Part shown: positions 1 to 11,835 of the stretch, piece by piece | Layout of the letters: every line of letters begins with the position of its first letter | Position numbering within the stretch: position 1 is the stretch's first letter | Assembly (NCBI GenBank): GCA_963920635.1 | Contig: OY987299.1 | Location: 67,810,692 to 67,874,691, forward strand | DNA from: Pseudeuparius sepicola | Lineage: Eukaryota > Arthropoda > Insecta > Coleoptera > Anthribidae | Direction: 5' to 3' | Length of the DNA stretch: 64,000 nucleotides | Made by a program: the position numbers and the translations under genes | Notes under the pieces: model-generated | What the model saw: only the letters and a program-made list of their open reading frames with translations | What the model was told of the DNA's origin: nothing | Database searches by the model: none

Positions 1-479
1 ACAGTGTGGCGACGTATAAGAAGTTGGAAACGAACCGCGGTGGTACCAGGAAATAATTCCTAGAAAGTGACATAAATCGCGTACGATTGTCAATGCCGGG
101 AGGTCCGTACTTCTCCTAACGTTACCACGTGTCCTACATTTTCATTGTTTGACACCCGAAATGACATTTATCTGGAATTAATTTTTGAATTGGCGGCAGT
201 AAGAATGAACTCTACGAATGACGGGAAAAGAGTAGGCGTGGAAATTGAGCTAATCGGTATAAGTCAAAATTGTACGGAAATGAAAACTGTAGTTGGTTTA
301 TTATTACTTTTTTTTTGTTTTCAGCGGTAGATAGATTTTACAGTGATCGGTGAAATAGATTTTACATGTAATTTATCTAGATACATCGCTATATGACAAC
401 ACACGGTAAGAAAACGATGAGCTTGGTAAACTATCTGGTTGACAGATCAACGGTACTAAGTAATTTTTTTTATACGGGT
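1..479. other. No recognisable gene; start of pol expected here
   Basis: This stretch lies downstream of the gag frame on the minus strand, where protease and pol should begin. I read all minus frames and found no aspartic protease DTG/DSG motif or RT block. A short plus-strand frame at 145-330 has no recognisable features. The rest of the element probably lies off the left edge, but a deletion cannot be excluded. Confidence 0.4.
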
Positions 480-2438
480 TTACCGCGAGCGGTAAACTTG
501 CTTTGTCGGTTTGAAATTTAATAAACGGGTTTCGTGTGAATCCAGAGGTGTTGTGCCTCTCATATGTTCAACTAGCGGTGATTCGGTATCCAAACATTTT
601 CTGAATCGGTTGGTATTCCTGTCAGATACTACTGAGAGCGGTAAGTGCTCGGAACGGTCGGATATGTCGGTACTCATGGCGGTTTCCGCGAGTTTCGGTA
701 TTTTTGTACGTCCCCCAAAACTCAGTATTTCAGTTTTGGGACCAGAAAATTCTGCGGTTTCGACAGGTTCCGGCGACATAACAGTTCTCGTAGAAATTTC
801 TCGGCAGATTTCGCGGTCGCGGTTAGAAACTTCTATAAGGTCGGATGTGCTCCCCGCGGCGGTTTCCACGGATCTTCGCGACTTGTCGCCCCCTGTAGAA
901 ATTTCCCGGTTTCGGCTCGTCCCGCTAGTAGAAGGTTCCGCGAGGTCGATTAGTAAATCTACGGCGGTATCCGCGGAATTATCAAATCGCTCGTCCCTCG
1001 CAGAATCCCGCCAACAGTCGGTTTTGCGGTGGAGAACCTCTATGAAGTCGAGTTTGCTACCCGCGCCTACGGGTCTCTGCAACCCTTCGCCCCTCGTAGA
1101 AATTTTCCGATAACGGTCCGGAATATCACAAGGGCAGTTCCGAGACGTAGTTTCTGGGTTACCACACCGTAAGCAAAATAACTTTGGTGTGCCAGTACAT
1201 TTGGCACCTATATGTCCCGTTTTTCTACATTGCCAACAGGTGGGCGGTAGACGCGACAAGTTATTTGCTGCGGTTCGGTGTGGCCGTACCCCACCTGGTG
1301 CCTGGGCGGCAGTCGACTGACGATCGACTCGGACAGCCGATGTCGGCGGCAGGATACCGCTCGTGGCCGATCGGAAATACCTACTATCAACGAACGCGGC
1401 CGGTGTCGTCGCTGATTTGTTGTTACCGCGATGTAACTCCGACAGTAATTTCTCTAGTTCCCTGGTGACGCGTACAAAAGATCTTAAGTTGGAAAAATCG
1501 TTTCGGCGGATGTGTAAACGGAATTCTGGCAGCAATTTGCGATATAACCACGCAAGCTGTTTATCCAGCGGAATTCCCCCATGACGGCGCATTAGAGTTT
1601 GCAAATCGGTGATATATTTTGACACTAGTTCTCCAGTGCGGTGGCGTCTCCTACCTATCTCTCCTTCTAAGTACGATTTGTAGTTAACTGGAAAATAAAA
1701 AATCTCAAAATCGCGTATAAATTTCGGCCAAGTAGTCCAAGATCTCCGGTTATTACGAAACCAAAGTTCCGCGTCTCCCTCTAGAAGTTTCGGCATGTGA
1801 GGCAACAGCCTGTCCCTATGAATATTCCTTGCCCTACAAATATCTTCTAACCGCTCAATAAAATCTACGGGATCGGTCCTGCCATTAAAAGAAACTCGCC
1901 ACTTGTGAACTTCGAGTAGTTCTTCGGCAAGTTGCGCAAGTGACGACGGTACTGTATAACCTACAATCGACGGAACTGTTGCCGTATTACCCGTAGAGAT
2001 TGTAACGGTCGTACTGGGCAGAGCATTTGCCAAGGTATACGTCGGTGACATAACAGTCGCGGCGGGCCCTAACTGTGGATACGCGAGTTCCGAATTCTTC
2101 GGCGGCGGAGTCACTCGTCCTTCACGGATAAAACCTACAAGCCGTTTCTGTTTTTCCTCGGTAGTCCCGGTGATGGCTAACGCAAACTTCGTTAATTCGA
2201 AATTTAAATCGGATTGCCTTAACCGGTATATCCATCCTACACGTATATCTGGTATGCGGTCCGGCGGTACCTCGTTATTGGTTATTTCGGCGAATAAAGT
2301 TATCAATCCTTTCAACAATAAAAAAGATGCGGTGCGTGCTATCAAAAATTGCTTGGTCACGGATGCACAGCACAATAAAAACACCGCGAGGGAACAAAAA
2401 ATTAAATCAAATAAAAATAGCCCAGTCCGACTTGCCAA
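480..2438 (-). CDS. Retrotransposon Gag polyprotein with zinc knuckles
   Basis: Structural Gag protein of an LTR retrotransposon, which packages element RNA in virus-like particles. The retrotransposon-gag core is at about residues 179-336 (WxxxFNGRxDPVDFIERLE, then GDAELWFRNN and WxxFxxDFEIFYFP). A canonical CX2CX4HX4C zinc knuckle is at 401-414. A second knuckle at 422-435 has Thr where the His should be. The C-terminal 200 residues hold degenerate repeats of an REIST-containing unit rich in Ser, Asp and Arg. The 652-codon frame is uninterrupted, which suggests a young copy. The first codon of the open frame is TTG. The first ATG is codon 130 (2049-2051), after a conserved-looking segment at about 75-108, so the start is probably supplied by splicing or lies elsewhere. 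The hydrophobic residues 8-24 may be untranslated. It is more GC-rich than most of the window. Pol is not seen. Confidence 0.85.
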   Translation of the reverse strand: MASRTGLFLFDLIFCSLAVFLLCCASVTKQFLIARTASFLLLKGLITLFAEITNNEVPPDRIPDIRVGWIYRLRQSDLNFELTKFALAITGTTEEKQKRLVGFIREGRVTPPPKNSELAYPQLGPAATVMSPTYTLANALPSTTVTISTGNTATVPSIVGYTVPSSLAQLAEELLEVHKWRVSFNGRTDPVDFIERLEDICRARNIHRDRLLPHMPKLLEGDAELWFRNNRRSWTTWPKFIRDFEIFYFPVNYKSYLEGEIGRRRHRTGELVSKYITDLQTLMRRHGGIPLDKQLAWLYRKLLPEFRLHIRRNDFSNLRSFVRVTRELEKLLSELHRGNNKSATTPAAFVDSRYFRSATSGILPPTSAVRVDRQSTAAQAPGGVRPHRTAANNLSRLPPTCWQCRKTGHIGAKCTGTPKLFCLRCGNPETTSRNCPCDIPDRYRKISTRGEGLQRPVGAGSKLDFIEVLHRKTDCWRDSARDERFDNSADTAVDLLIDLAEPSTSGTSRNREISTGGDKSRRSVETAAGSTSDLIEVSNRDREICREISTRTVMSPEPVETAEFSGPKTEILSFGGRTKIPKLAETAMSTDISDRSEHLPLSVVSDRNTNRFRKCLDTESPLVEHMRGTTPLDSHETRLLNFKPTKQVYRSR

Positions 2439-2876
2439 CGATCGTCATTTCCCTACAACGCGAGATTGATTCATTTTGGTTGGTATCCGGTGTTTTTTGT
2501 ATTCACCACAAAAAAAATTAACATGCGGGCTTCTTAATTTAATTGGTTTCGGAAACAACTAACTGTGCGCAAAGCACACCATAAATTTACACAGAAATTT
2601 TTTTCGGAAAGCAACTACTAAAATTCACGCTGGTCCCCCCTGGCCAAATAAGTTCCGTTTTGTTTTATTTTACTCCACCTCAAAACACCACGGTTCCTGC
2701 TCGGGTACGCCACTTTTTATAACGTTCTTTTTTACTTCGGAATTAAACTTTTTACAAAATTACTTTTTCTTTGCAGATGGTCTGATTTTTGAATATTCAA
2801 GATTTGACAAACGGAAATTTATATTGTTCCTTATAGCCTCTTTTATTAAGACAGGGATAACCAGAACCTTGGCGGA
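2439..2876 (-). other. Leader between primer-binding site and gag
   Basis: About 440 bases on the minus strand between the candidate primer-binding site and the open gag frame. No protein is recognised. It fits the untranslated leader or packaging region of the LTR element. Confidence 0.4.
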
Positions 2877-2877
2877 A

Positions 2878-2895
2878 CGGAATGCTCAGGCGCCA
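2878..2895 (-). promoter_or_regulatory. Candidate tRNA primer-binding site
   Basis: Read on the minus strand this is TGGCGCCTGAGCATTCCG. It begins with the TGGCGCC often seen where a tRNA 3' end primes minus-strand DNA synthesis. It lies directly after the candidate 5' LTR and upstream of gag in the same orientation. The tRNA identity was not determined. Confidence 0.5.
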
Positions 2896-3870
2896 GTTTT
2901 TTAGAGCGGTATGCTCCGCTTTTACCCAGGATAGCTTTCGTCAGAGAAAAATAATTCCAGAGTGCAAATGTGGTGTGTTTGAGGGATAGGAGCAAAATTA
3001 AACAATATTTCAAGACATCGTATATTGACTAAACAAAGTAGGTAATAAATTCTTAAATAGATAATACAGACTAAGTCCGGCGAGCCGCGATCGGGGGGGC
3101 TAAGGGAGTTCTGTAAGTAAAAGAAACAACGCGACTTTAGTATTACTTTAGGGTTGCTAGACGTGGCTTGCTTGCGGTACTTTAAATGCCCCAACGGTTA
3201 ACGTAAGCAACGGAAAAGCTAGAAGCAAGCTCAAAATATTCGGTTCGAATTCTAGGTTACGGTTAAGCAACGGATTTGACGGCTAGCAAAGTTCGGATAG
3301 CTAAGGGCCACGGTAGGCCGTAGGTTGGGGCAAAGTTCACACTTTTCCCCCTGGTAGAGAATATTCGAAGAGCGAAATTGCTAGCACGTTCCTCGGTTGT
3401 CTAACCTGAACTAATTATCAATACCTGCGTGAATATCTGAAGGGCTGCGGTAGGCAGAAGATTGGGACAAAGTTCACACTTTTCCCCCTGGTAGAGAATA
3501 TTCGAAGAGCGCAAATTACTAACCTGGAATTTAGCGGGATCAAAGACCCGGTGGAAGCAGGAGCAGAGCGGGGCAGTGTAGAGAGAGAGAGCAGGGCCTC
3601 CGTGGCTTCTGCAGGATGTCTTATAGCCGGGAACCACGTGACCAAGCAGCGTGCAGCGGCAGCCCATTGGTCAGTGTCGCTGCGGCGGCTGATGGCCGGG
3701 CAGAGCGGCTAAGGGATGAACCACCCCTGGCGCGTCCTCAGCGGCGGCTTCCTTGGATCGGCGATGTCCTAAATACCCGGTTTCCCAAAAAGAACGGCGA
3801 TTCTAGCTGCAATTTGAGTTAGTAACCCGGTTCTACCCTTATCCGGTATCCCTGAACCCTTATGGTAACA
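2896..3870 (-). repeat. Candidate 5' LTR of the gag element
   Basis: On the minus strand the segment starts TGTTACC at 3870 and ends just before the primer-binding site. It contains a TATA-like GCTATAAGA near 3620 followed by a CT-rich tract, and donor-like CAG/GTTAGT near 3525 and CAG/GTATTG near 3425. A 44-bp duplication lies inside. The second LTR is outside the window, so the ends rest on context only, and the 3' end does not finish in the usual CA. Confidence 0.45.
3331..3511 (-). repeat. 44-bp direct duplication inside the LTR
   Basis: Positions 3331-3374 and 3468-3511 match over CAAAGTTCACACTTTTCCCC and on through GAATATTCGAAGAGCG. The copies are 137 bp apart, and similarity extends more weakly on both sides. 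This fits a tandem duplication of a regulatory or leader segment. Confidence 0.7.
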
Positions 3871-4087
3871 TACGAATTTATTTTTAAGCGGTGGAAAGCC
3901 GGAAAATAATCAAAACCAGGATTTAATTAAATGCAAGGAAACTCTCGAATGTCGGCCTACTATGTAGAAAAAGTCATCGGTGTGAATATAAAACTACTAC
4001 GGCGGATGGCCGGCCGCTGAAAATAGCGCGGCGAGGAATTAAGTGGGTGTTAAAATAAAAATAAAAACTGGAAACTTGTAACTTCGT

Positions 4088-4707
4088 TACAATAAATCCC
4101 CAGGAATAGACAACATAACATCAGAAGTGTTAAAAATGGTGAGCAGCCACATTTGTAAACCCTTGACCTTTTTGATAAATACAATAATCAAAACAGCAGT
4201 ATTATATGCCCTAAAGCTTTTAAAACAGGATTAGTTAAACCAATTTATAAATGTGGAAATAAATTTGAAGTTAAACCAATTACTTTAATCTCTTCACTGG
4301 CAAAAGTGTTTGAGTATATTTTAAAAGATAGGATTGCAAATTATTTACAAAAAATAACTTTTCTTTCAAATAAACAGTTTGTATTTCGACCCAACAAGTC
4401 TACAAATGATGCAATATCCTATCTAACAAACCAAATTTATAAGCCTATTGATGAAAAGAGCCTTCTATAGCTATTTTTTTAGATCTGGCAAAAGCTTTCG
4501 ATTCGATAAACCATGAATTACTTTTAAATAAATAAGATAAAATAGGATTTCGAGGACATGCTTTGAATCTTTTGAGTAGTTATTTGCAGGATAGGCTAAA
4601 TTATGTAACTGTGAATAATCACACGAATAAACAAAAAATTTATAAATGTGGTGTACCTCAAGGTACTATCTAAGGTCCTTTATTATTTAATATATATAAA
4701 TGATTTA
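4088..4707 (+). pseudogene. Decayed non-LTR retrotransposon RT fragment
   Basis: Conceptual reading in shifting frames gives the reverse transcriptase signature of a Jockey/CR1-type LINE: NKSPGIDNITSEVLK near 4090, GLVKPIYK near 4230, ANYLQKITFLSNKQF near 4335, LAKAFDSINHELLL near 4485 and GVPQGTI*GPLLFNIYIN near 4650. Stops and indels interrupt it. Neither the endonuclease nor the YADD end is present, so this is an internal fragment. The following 4708-4975 is very AT-rich and holds nothing I recognise. Confidence 0.8.
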
Positions 4708-4977
4708 TTTTATATATATGTATTTCATAATAATTATTAATATATTAATCATAATTTTATATGTATACATACTTGTACTCACACAAGCTCTGCTTACCGA
4801 GTACTTATTACTGAGTTTATTTGTATAGTGTAATATATAATCAGTTATTAATGTATTTTATAAATGTAAATAAACTTATTCTATTCAATCTATTCCTATA
4901 TTACACAGAGGCAATGATTTGTGCTACAGGTCAGACAGAACTAGTTACTAGTTATTTAGGTTCAACGCCTAAATATA

Positions 4978-6388
4978 CAGGGTGTCCCGAAATTAGCCTG
5001 CCATAATTTACCAGCGTATTCGACGACCTAAAAAAATGAAAAAAGTTCCTATAAACATGACCTCAAAAATGCCCCCTAATGGGGCTATAGCCCCCGAAAG
5101 GGGCAGTTTCACAAATGTTTTTTTCTAACTATTTCCAGAACGAACAAAGATAAAATTATGAAATTTGGTATGTGATGTACCTGTGGGATTTGACATTTGC
5201 CGAGATAGCGATAGTTAGAAATTTTTAATCATAGGCGTCCTAAATGGGTGGGTTAAAGGGTTAAAATGCCCTAAATTTTTTGTATGTGCTTTTTCCCTAA
5301 ATTTATTGCGAAATTATAAAATTTCAGGGTATTCTACGAAAAAATGGTGCTCTTGTTGAACTTTGATAGGGTGCACCGTTTTCGAGTAAAATCGTATTGA
5401 AATTTTTTTGCAGAGGGCCATGAAAATGTGTATTAGAAATTAGCCTGCGATATTTTACCAGCGTGTTCTGCGACCCAAAAAAATGAAAAAGTTCCTATAA
5501 ACATGGCCTCAAAAATGCCCCCTAAGAGGGCTATACCTCCCGAAATGGACACTTTGGCAAACGGTTTTTTCTAAATATTTCCAGAACGAGCAAAGATAAA
5601 ATTTTGAAATTTGGTATGTGACATACCTGGTAGAATAAATCATGAAAAAAGCGCACAAAAATTGTTTGGGATATTTTTAACCCCTTGACCCCCCTTATTT
5701 GGGACGCCTAGGATGAAGAATGTCAAACTATCTCTACCTCGGTAAACGTCAAATCTCACAGGTATATCACACACCAAATTTCATAATTTGATCGTTGTTC
5801 GTTCTGGAAATATTTAGAAAAAACCGTTTGCTAAAGTGTCTATTTCGGGGGCTATAGCCCCCTTAGGGGACTTTTTTGAGGCCATGTTTATAGGAACTTT
5901 TTTATTTTTTTTGTACCAAAAAAAGTGGTGGTAAATTGTGGCAGGCTAATTTCTAATAGGCATTTTCATGGCACTCTGCAAAAAATTTTCAAAACGAGTT
6001 TACTCGAAAACCATGCATTCTATCGAAGTTCAACACCTTTTCTTCGTAGAATACCTTCAACTTTCATAATTTTGCAAGAAATCTGGAAAAAAAGTATACA
6101 AAAAAAATTTGAACCCCCCCATTTGGGACGCCTATGATTAAGAATGTTTAACTCTCGCTACCTCGGTAAATGTCAAATCTCACAGGTACATCACATACCA
6201 AATTTCAGAATTTTATCTTTGTTCGTTCTGCAAATATTTATAGAAACCCATTTGTGAAACTGCCCCTTTCGGGGGCTATAGCCCCATTAGGGGGCATTTT
6301 TAAGGCCATGTTTATAGGAACTTTTTTCGTTTTTTTAGGTCCTAGAACACGCTGGTAAATTATGGCAGGCTAATTTCGGGACACCCTG
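4978..6388. mobile_element. Foldback mariner-type element (TA duplication)
   Basis: A 1.4-kb non-autonomous element. The left end CAGGGTGTCCCGAAATTAGC is the reverse complement of the right end, and both ends are flanked by TA (4976-4977, 6389-6390). The arms pair over well over 100 bp, including a short palindromic GGGGGCTATAGCCCC-type block. No transposase is seen. The termini and TA target fit Tc1/mariner mobilisation. Confidence 0.85.
5430..5960. repeat. Second, inner inverted pair of the same arm
   Basis: The block at 5430-5630 (AAATTAGCCTGCGATATTTT onward) repeats the outer left arm in the same direction. It pairs with 5760-5960, which repeats the outer right arm. The element is therefore a palindrome within a palindrome, about 1 kb of related arm sequence in four copies. 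Confidence 0.75.
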
Positions 6389-6390
6389 TA

Positions 6391-8515
6391 TATTAACATT
6401 GAGTAAGGTATGATAGGGGTCCTTTAACTCAATAATATAGTAATATAAAATGCAACTTGCAGGCACTTGTCCGCATACTCAGCGTTTATCAGCACTTTCA
6501 CTTGAACGGGGTCCATTATTCTTAGGGAAATAACTACTCCCTTCTTAAGAGGGAAATAGTAACCTGGAGTGTTGATTTTCCATTTTCTTCTCCACCATTT
6601 CTATCTTGACTTGTCCTCTTCTTATCCTTTGGTAGATTTTCTATGCGACATATTTTCTATATCGGGAACTTATAGAAATGCAGACTTTTCTTGAAGTTTG
6701 TGAATATTTTCTAAGTCGATTGTTTGAAGTTACCATTCCCCTGACTGTTCCAGAAAATCAAGCACTTATGGGGGCATATGAAAAATGTGGTTTATTCCAC
6801 AGAAGTAAACACGATAGACGAATTACGTAATAGAATTTTTGACATTGCTACTGAGATAAAAAAAAATCAGTGCAAACATTGCAAGGAGTTAATTTTAATT
6901 TTATCAAATGGTTACAGACTTGTGAAAGAGAAGTTTCGCTCGTAGATAATATAATCGATGAAGTTTAAGTCGTTGATTTGAATTTATGGCAAGGTGAATG
7001 GTTTTCTTTTAATTTCCTCATTTTTATTAATAAACTGGAAGTCTTCGGTTTTTATTCCTCAATTTTCTGGTAAATGTATTAAATCTGGTTCATTATTAAT
7101 TTTGATTTATTTTTTGGCAATTCATTGAAATTTTAAGTGCTTCTTCGGCAGGACTAGGAGTAACATATTACCTGTTATTTGCCTGTATTATTGGTAAGTT
7201 TTGGCCTTTGATGTTTGCGGCAAAGAATCAAATATAAATCCAGCGGTACAGTTCTCTCTGAAAACTGCCTTGCCCCAGACCCTGGCGAAAATAAATGCTA
7301 AGTAGGGTCTTAGGGGGACACAGTTACGATTGGAAGCAAGAAAAATAGCATTTCTTTTGAATTTTGAAATGGTGATTTTCCAAGATATTAATGTCTTTTG
7401 CCCGAAGATTTTGGATTGTTTTTCTGTGTCGTTCTTCACCACTTACATACATTGAAAATTATTCCAAAAATGTTGCCATTTTGTCAAAAATAGACCATTT
7501 TTGTCAAGCCTTAGCAAGGCGGATTCGATATGGTGCTCTGGGGCCAGCATCATTTAAGCTCCCCACATGTCTTCAGGTGAGGTTTAAATGCTCTCAGCAC
7601 CCCCAAAAAATCCAGGAATACTAAATTAGCCACAATCTCCAAGACAGGTTCCAGAGAATTTCGAGCCGGATTTCTTTCTTGGCTCAGGGAGGTAAGTAAT
7701 AAGGCGTTTTTAGCCGTCCTCCATTTACAATTTTAAGTCATCTCAAATCGATTCCGAATCACTTTGAAATCACATCAGCTGATATCAAGTGTTCCTTTTA
7801 CAAAAAATGTTCAATTGATTATGAAGTGACCAGTTGGCGTAGCATATCGATTTTTATGTGATTTGTGTTGGTTTTGAGTGTTTTGGGGGTTAAGTTGGTG
7901 AAAAATATTGAAAAATTCATTAATTTGCGGTAAACGAGTAAAATCTAGATATTTTGATGCTTTCAATAGGTATATTACGGATTTAAATATAAAATAATCG
8001 GTGAAAATTGTTCTCACTGATGGTGAGACAGGGGAGACATTTTATGTTAGTGAAGAAGATGCTATGCTAAAGAAATTAAAAATGGAATCCCAAAAGATTG
8101 AAGTAAAAAAATACATTGAGGGTAAAGCTTTCGCTCAATAATAATATGACAATTATGAGGTGATAACCGAGGAGAAATATTTGTTGGAGTTTGTACACAA
8201 AAAAGTTATAGCATTGTTTTTCTCAGAGCCAAAGCTTTTTAAGAAAAATGTTATGTCTAGGTGATAACCTGCGACCGAGTCAGAGTCCTCAGCTTTCTTC
8301 ATAAATGGTAATACAATATTTTAGTGTTTGATCTGTGGTACCAGACAATTTTTTTGTTTAGGTTAGGGAACAATCAAAACAAGGGTTAGATTATCGATAA
8401 CGTGGTTATACACTTCCATTTACCAATAAAAAAATCATTTCACGATCAGATCACTTCGTGTTCATTTCACTTTAAGTTCACTTTTGCAAAAAGTTAAAAG
8501 GACAACTTTTCTTTA
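6391..8515. other. Intergenic, mostly unassigned
   Basis: AT-rich sequence with no long frame. It contains one mariner transposase tail (annotated separately). A 46-codon open stretch lies at about 7996-8140 (plus strand, Glu/Lys-rich, beginning VKIVLTDGETGETFYVSEED after a stop) that I cannot assign. The rest shows nothing I can support. Confidence 0.4.
6781..6870 (+). pseudogene. Mariner-type transposase C-terminal remnant
   Basis: The translation KNVVYSTEVNTIDELRNRIF followed by DIATEI matches the same region of the transposase at 38146-39232 (EQVYATPVETREQLIDRIRN ACDEL). It is the short helix-rich tail that follows the third catalytic Asp in mariner-like transposases. Upstream catalytic segments are not detectable. 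Confidence 0.5.
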
Positions 8516-8517
8516 TA

Positions 8518-10379
8518 TACAATGTGTCCCGGATAAGAATGAACAGCATGGGGATCTTGCAAATGGTGAGAGATAGAACAATGGTTAAATGGGGAAAAAG
8601 TTGCGCAGTTTTAAGGTCAATAAAATTGTACAAACAGATTTCTAATATCTTTTTTCGTTTTTGAGTTATTTTGAAAAAAGTAAAATTTTGCTTATCACAG
8701 ATAGAAAAAAAAAAGAAAAACACTTTCTTACGGCACTTTTTAACGGGCTTTAAGATGGCGTTTTTAGATTTGTTCTACATCATTTCGTTTTTGAGAAACC
8801 ATCTTCAATTTTTTTTTTAAATATGGACCTGGACTTTTTTTGCAGATTTTGAAAGCACTTTTCATTGCAAATACCATGATGTAAGACACGAAATATTTTT
8901 AAAATGTTTTGAGACAATTATACTGAAAATTCCATACCTACCCTTTTTGACCAATCAGAGGCTTGTTTTTTGCTTCGTTGTCATGGCAACTCAAAAAATG
9001 TCTGGAAATATTCTCCCTTGCTCTAGGCAGCAGGAGGTGATTACAGTGGAAATTTTTTGACATGTCATTATTATAATGTGACATTTTTACATATTCTCAA
9101 CAAAAATTTTGTAGGTATGGAATTTTCTTACCGAATCCCCCATGTTCTTGAATTAATATCCTAAAATTTTTCTCTAACACGAATTTTTTACGAAATTTTT
9201 TTTTTATGAAAATTCGTGTACTCGAAAAATTTCCGGCAATAATTCAAGCACGATTACTAGTGAAAAATCCTTTTTTTCCATTCATTTTTTTTCTATTGCG
9301 GCTCTGTATTTATTAATAAGTAATAAGAATTCTAAATATTAATCAGTATTGTCAACAATTTACCTTAGAGTTTATTTTTACTTCGAAAACTTAACATTTT
9401 TAAATACGGCCCTGTCTGGTAAGTGTTTTCCTCTATTGTTGTACAGCAAACAGTGTCGCATTGTGTTTTGGAGTAAATTCTTCGCTTTTTCTAATTGTGA
9501 GAAGAAAGCTTTAAGTTAATGAAACCCATAACTTTTGCCATTTATTAATTGCAACAATACATTCCTTCAGCCTCTACCCTCTACACTACTTCTGTGACGC
9601 AAGATATGACATGCTAACATGTTAAATTTGTCATCATTTGAAAAAGCACCCTCCATTTCTATTAATACAAATTATTAACTAAATGATACAGTGGGAGTTA
9701 TGACAAATGACAAGGGGTTGGTTTCGTTGTTTCAAAGCCTTCTAGGTGGAGAATTTTTATTTATTTTTTTATTATATTATGTTACTGTTATTATTAGTCT
9801 TTGCCGTCCTTTTTTTGGTTCTCCGATTGGGAGATAAGTTGTAAGTTAAATTGTTGACAATACTGATTAATATTTAGACTTCTTATTATTAAATACAGGG
9901 TCGCATTAGAAAAAAATTAATGGAAAAAAAAAGGAATTTTCAGTATAATTGTCTCAAAACATTTTAAAAATATTTCGTGTCATACATCATGGTATTTGCA
10001 ATGAAAAGTGCTTTCAAAATCCGCAAAAAAATCCAGGTCCGTATTTAAAAAAATTAAGTTGAAGATGCGGTTTCTCAAAAACGAAATGTTGTAGAACAAA
10101 TCTAAAAACGACATCTTAAAGCCCTTTAAAAAGTGCCACAAGAAAGTGTTTTTCTTTTTTTTTTCTATACGAATAACAACTTCAGAAAAAAATAAAATCG
10201 AAAACGCAAAATTTTACTTTTTGCAAAATAACTTAAAAACGAAAAAAGATATTAGAAATCTGTTTATACCATTTTATTGACCTTAAAATTGCGCAACTTT
10301 TTCCCCGTTTAACCATTGTCCTATCTCTCACCGTTTTCAAGATCCCCATGCTGTTCATTCTTATCCGGGACACATTGTA
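8518..10379. mobile_element. Foldback mariner-type element, 1.86 kb
   Basis: The left terminus TACAATGTGTCCCGGATAAG is mirrored at the right end, with TA at 8516-8517 and 10380-10381. The arms pair from the ends through about 8930 on the left and about 9920 on the right, and again at 9275-9365 with 9840-9940. The left arm carries an extra block of roughly 350 bp. The loop at about 9366-9840 has no coding capacity. The ends resemble the CAGGGTGTCCCG family with two substitutions. Confidence 0.8.
8925..9127. repeat. Inverted repeat within left-arm insertion
   Basis: GAAAATTCCATACCTAC at 8925-8941 is inverted at 9111-9127. It lies exactly where the left arm of the surrounding element departs from the right arm. 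This looks like a small insertion or a local rearrangement. Confidence 0.55.
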
Positions 10380-10381
10380 TA

Positions 10382-11568
10382 GGAGATACATAACCTTGCA
10401 ACCTGACAGGAGGTTATTTGCAGCCACACAGCAGCTGATACCTAATGCTTTCCATGTGTATAAGTTCCTCGAAATTTTTAATCCGCCATTACTTTTACGC
10501 AATTCAAGATACAGAGTTTCAGCATAGACAAAGGAATATAAAGGAGACAGCTCCTTTAAATGGGCAGCATTGGAAGCGTTTAAAATCAGGATCAGTCACA
10601 TGATGTTACGTCAGCCGTCTACGGTCCACGCGGTCAGCTCGACTTTCTGCTTTGTTCTTTGCTGTTTATATATTTTCAAAATGGTAGCATGTGTTGTAGT
10701 CATGGCTCTTTGTAATCCTGGTCGTGGCTGTAGTATAGTGGGAGGTGAATGGTGGCCTCTAGCTTAATTACAAACTAAATACATGGTGTCTGTTATACCT
10801 AATATCTACGCGAGTTGTCTTTTGATTTTGGCTATTGTTTACATGTGAACCCCTGTGTACGATAACTCCGATCTCTGTGATAGGAACAAGTAATTAAGTT
10901 TTAAAGCCACAGGGTACAGCCGATAGTTTGCTACTGTAAGTTTTTGGTGTATATTTTATGTGTATGTATTTATTATTCATTTCGATTTTAATACAAGATC
11001 TCTACCAAATGCTTTTTACTTGCTTAACAATACCTACTACCACAGAAAATATAGCTACGCGGACAGAAGTGCCAGTAGCATTGGACTCGTAAGATATGTA
11101 TAGCACACCGAAACTTGGATTTTCCTTGGCCTAACAGATAGCGCTCGGATGTTGAATCGTTCGATTTTTAAAACCATGAAATGCCCTCCGCTAAAAGTCA
11201 CCCCTAGAGGCACCAGCAGTCAGCTGAAGAGCCTAACCGTGTTGCCGGTGGTTAGGAATAAAGGTTTCATAAATGCTGTCTATGCTGGCGGCGGCTTTCG
11301 GTCATCAAAATCTATTTCCCGGCAGACGGTCAGAGGCCTTGAACTATCATACAAAATAATAGTGGGAGCATAGCAATTTATTATTTGCTTCGTCTTTGTA
11401 GATGTCGTATGAAGTATACTAAGCTATATAGAGTGCTTCAGAGCCAATAATTATCTGATTAAAATATACGAAGATGTTACAAATAATATATTTTATTCGT
11501 GCCTATTTTATTTACTAATTATACACTTAGTACACGGTAAATATTTGTTCTACAATGTAGAAAATATG
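10382..11568. other. Intergenic, no gene recognised
   Basis: Frames at 10570-10767 and 11149-11373 are short and low in complexity and resemble no family I know. No RNA gene or repeat is evident. Confidence 0.4.
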
Positions 11569-11835
11569 TACAGGGTGATCCAAACTCAATGCCCCAGGCC
11601 TACAGCGGGAACACGAAAGTTCAAAATAAACGAAAAGGGGTTCTTAAATGGGACATACTAAGGTCCAATTTTGACCGAAAATTAGCTTTTTTGATGTTTG
11701 GGAAAATGGCCGCTGTGACGTCGATATTATTTTCCCAGAAACATAACAGTTTTTCTTTCTATATTGAAAGTCCTTATCATTCTCAACAACTTTTATAGGG
11801 AAAGATTTTCTGTATCTTTTATTGTTCAAAATATA

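Noticed and set aside
511..1113. 200-residue plus-strand frame opposite gag
   Set aside because: Antisense shadow of the gag coding region, which has the recognisable domains.
3236..3260. GGTTCGAATTC resembling a tRNA B box
   Set aside because: No A box or cloverleaf arms could be placed around it.
10570..10767. 65-residue frame with hydrophobic stretch
   Set aside because: Short, Cys/Val-rich, no family resemblance, no splice or promoter context.
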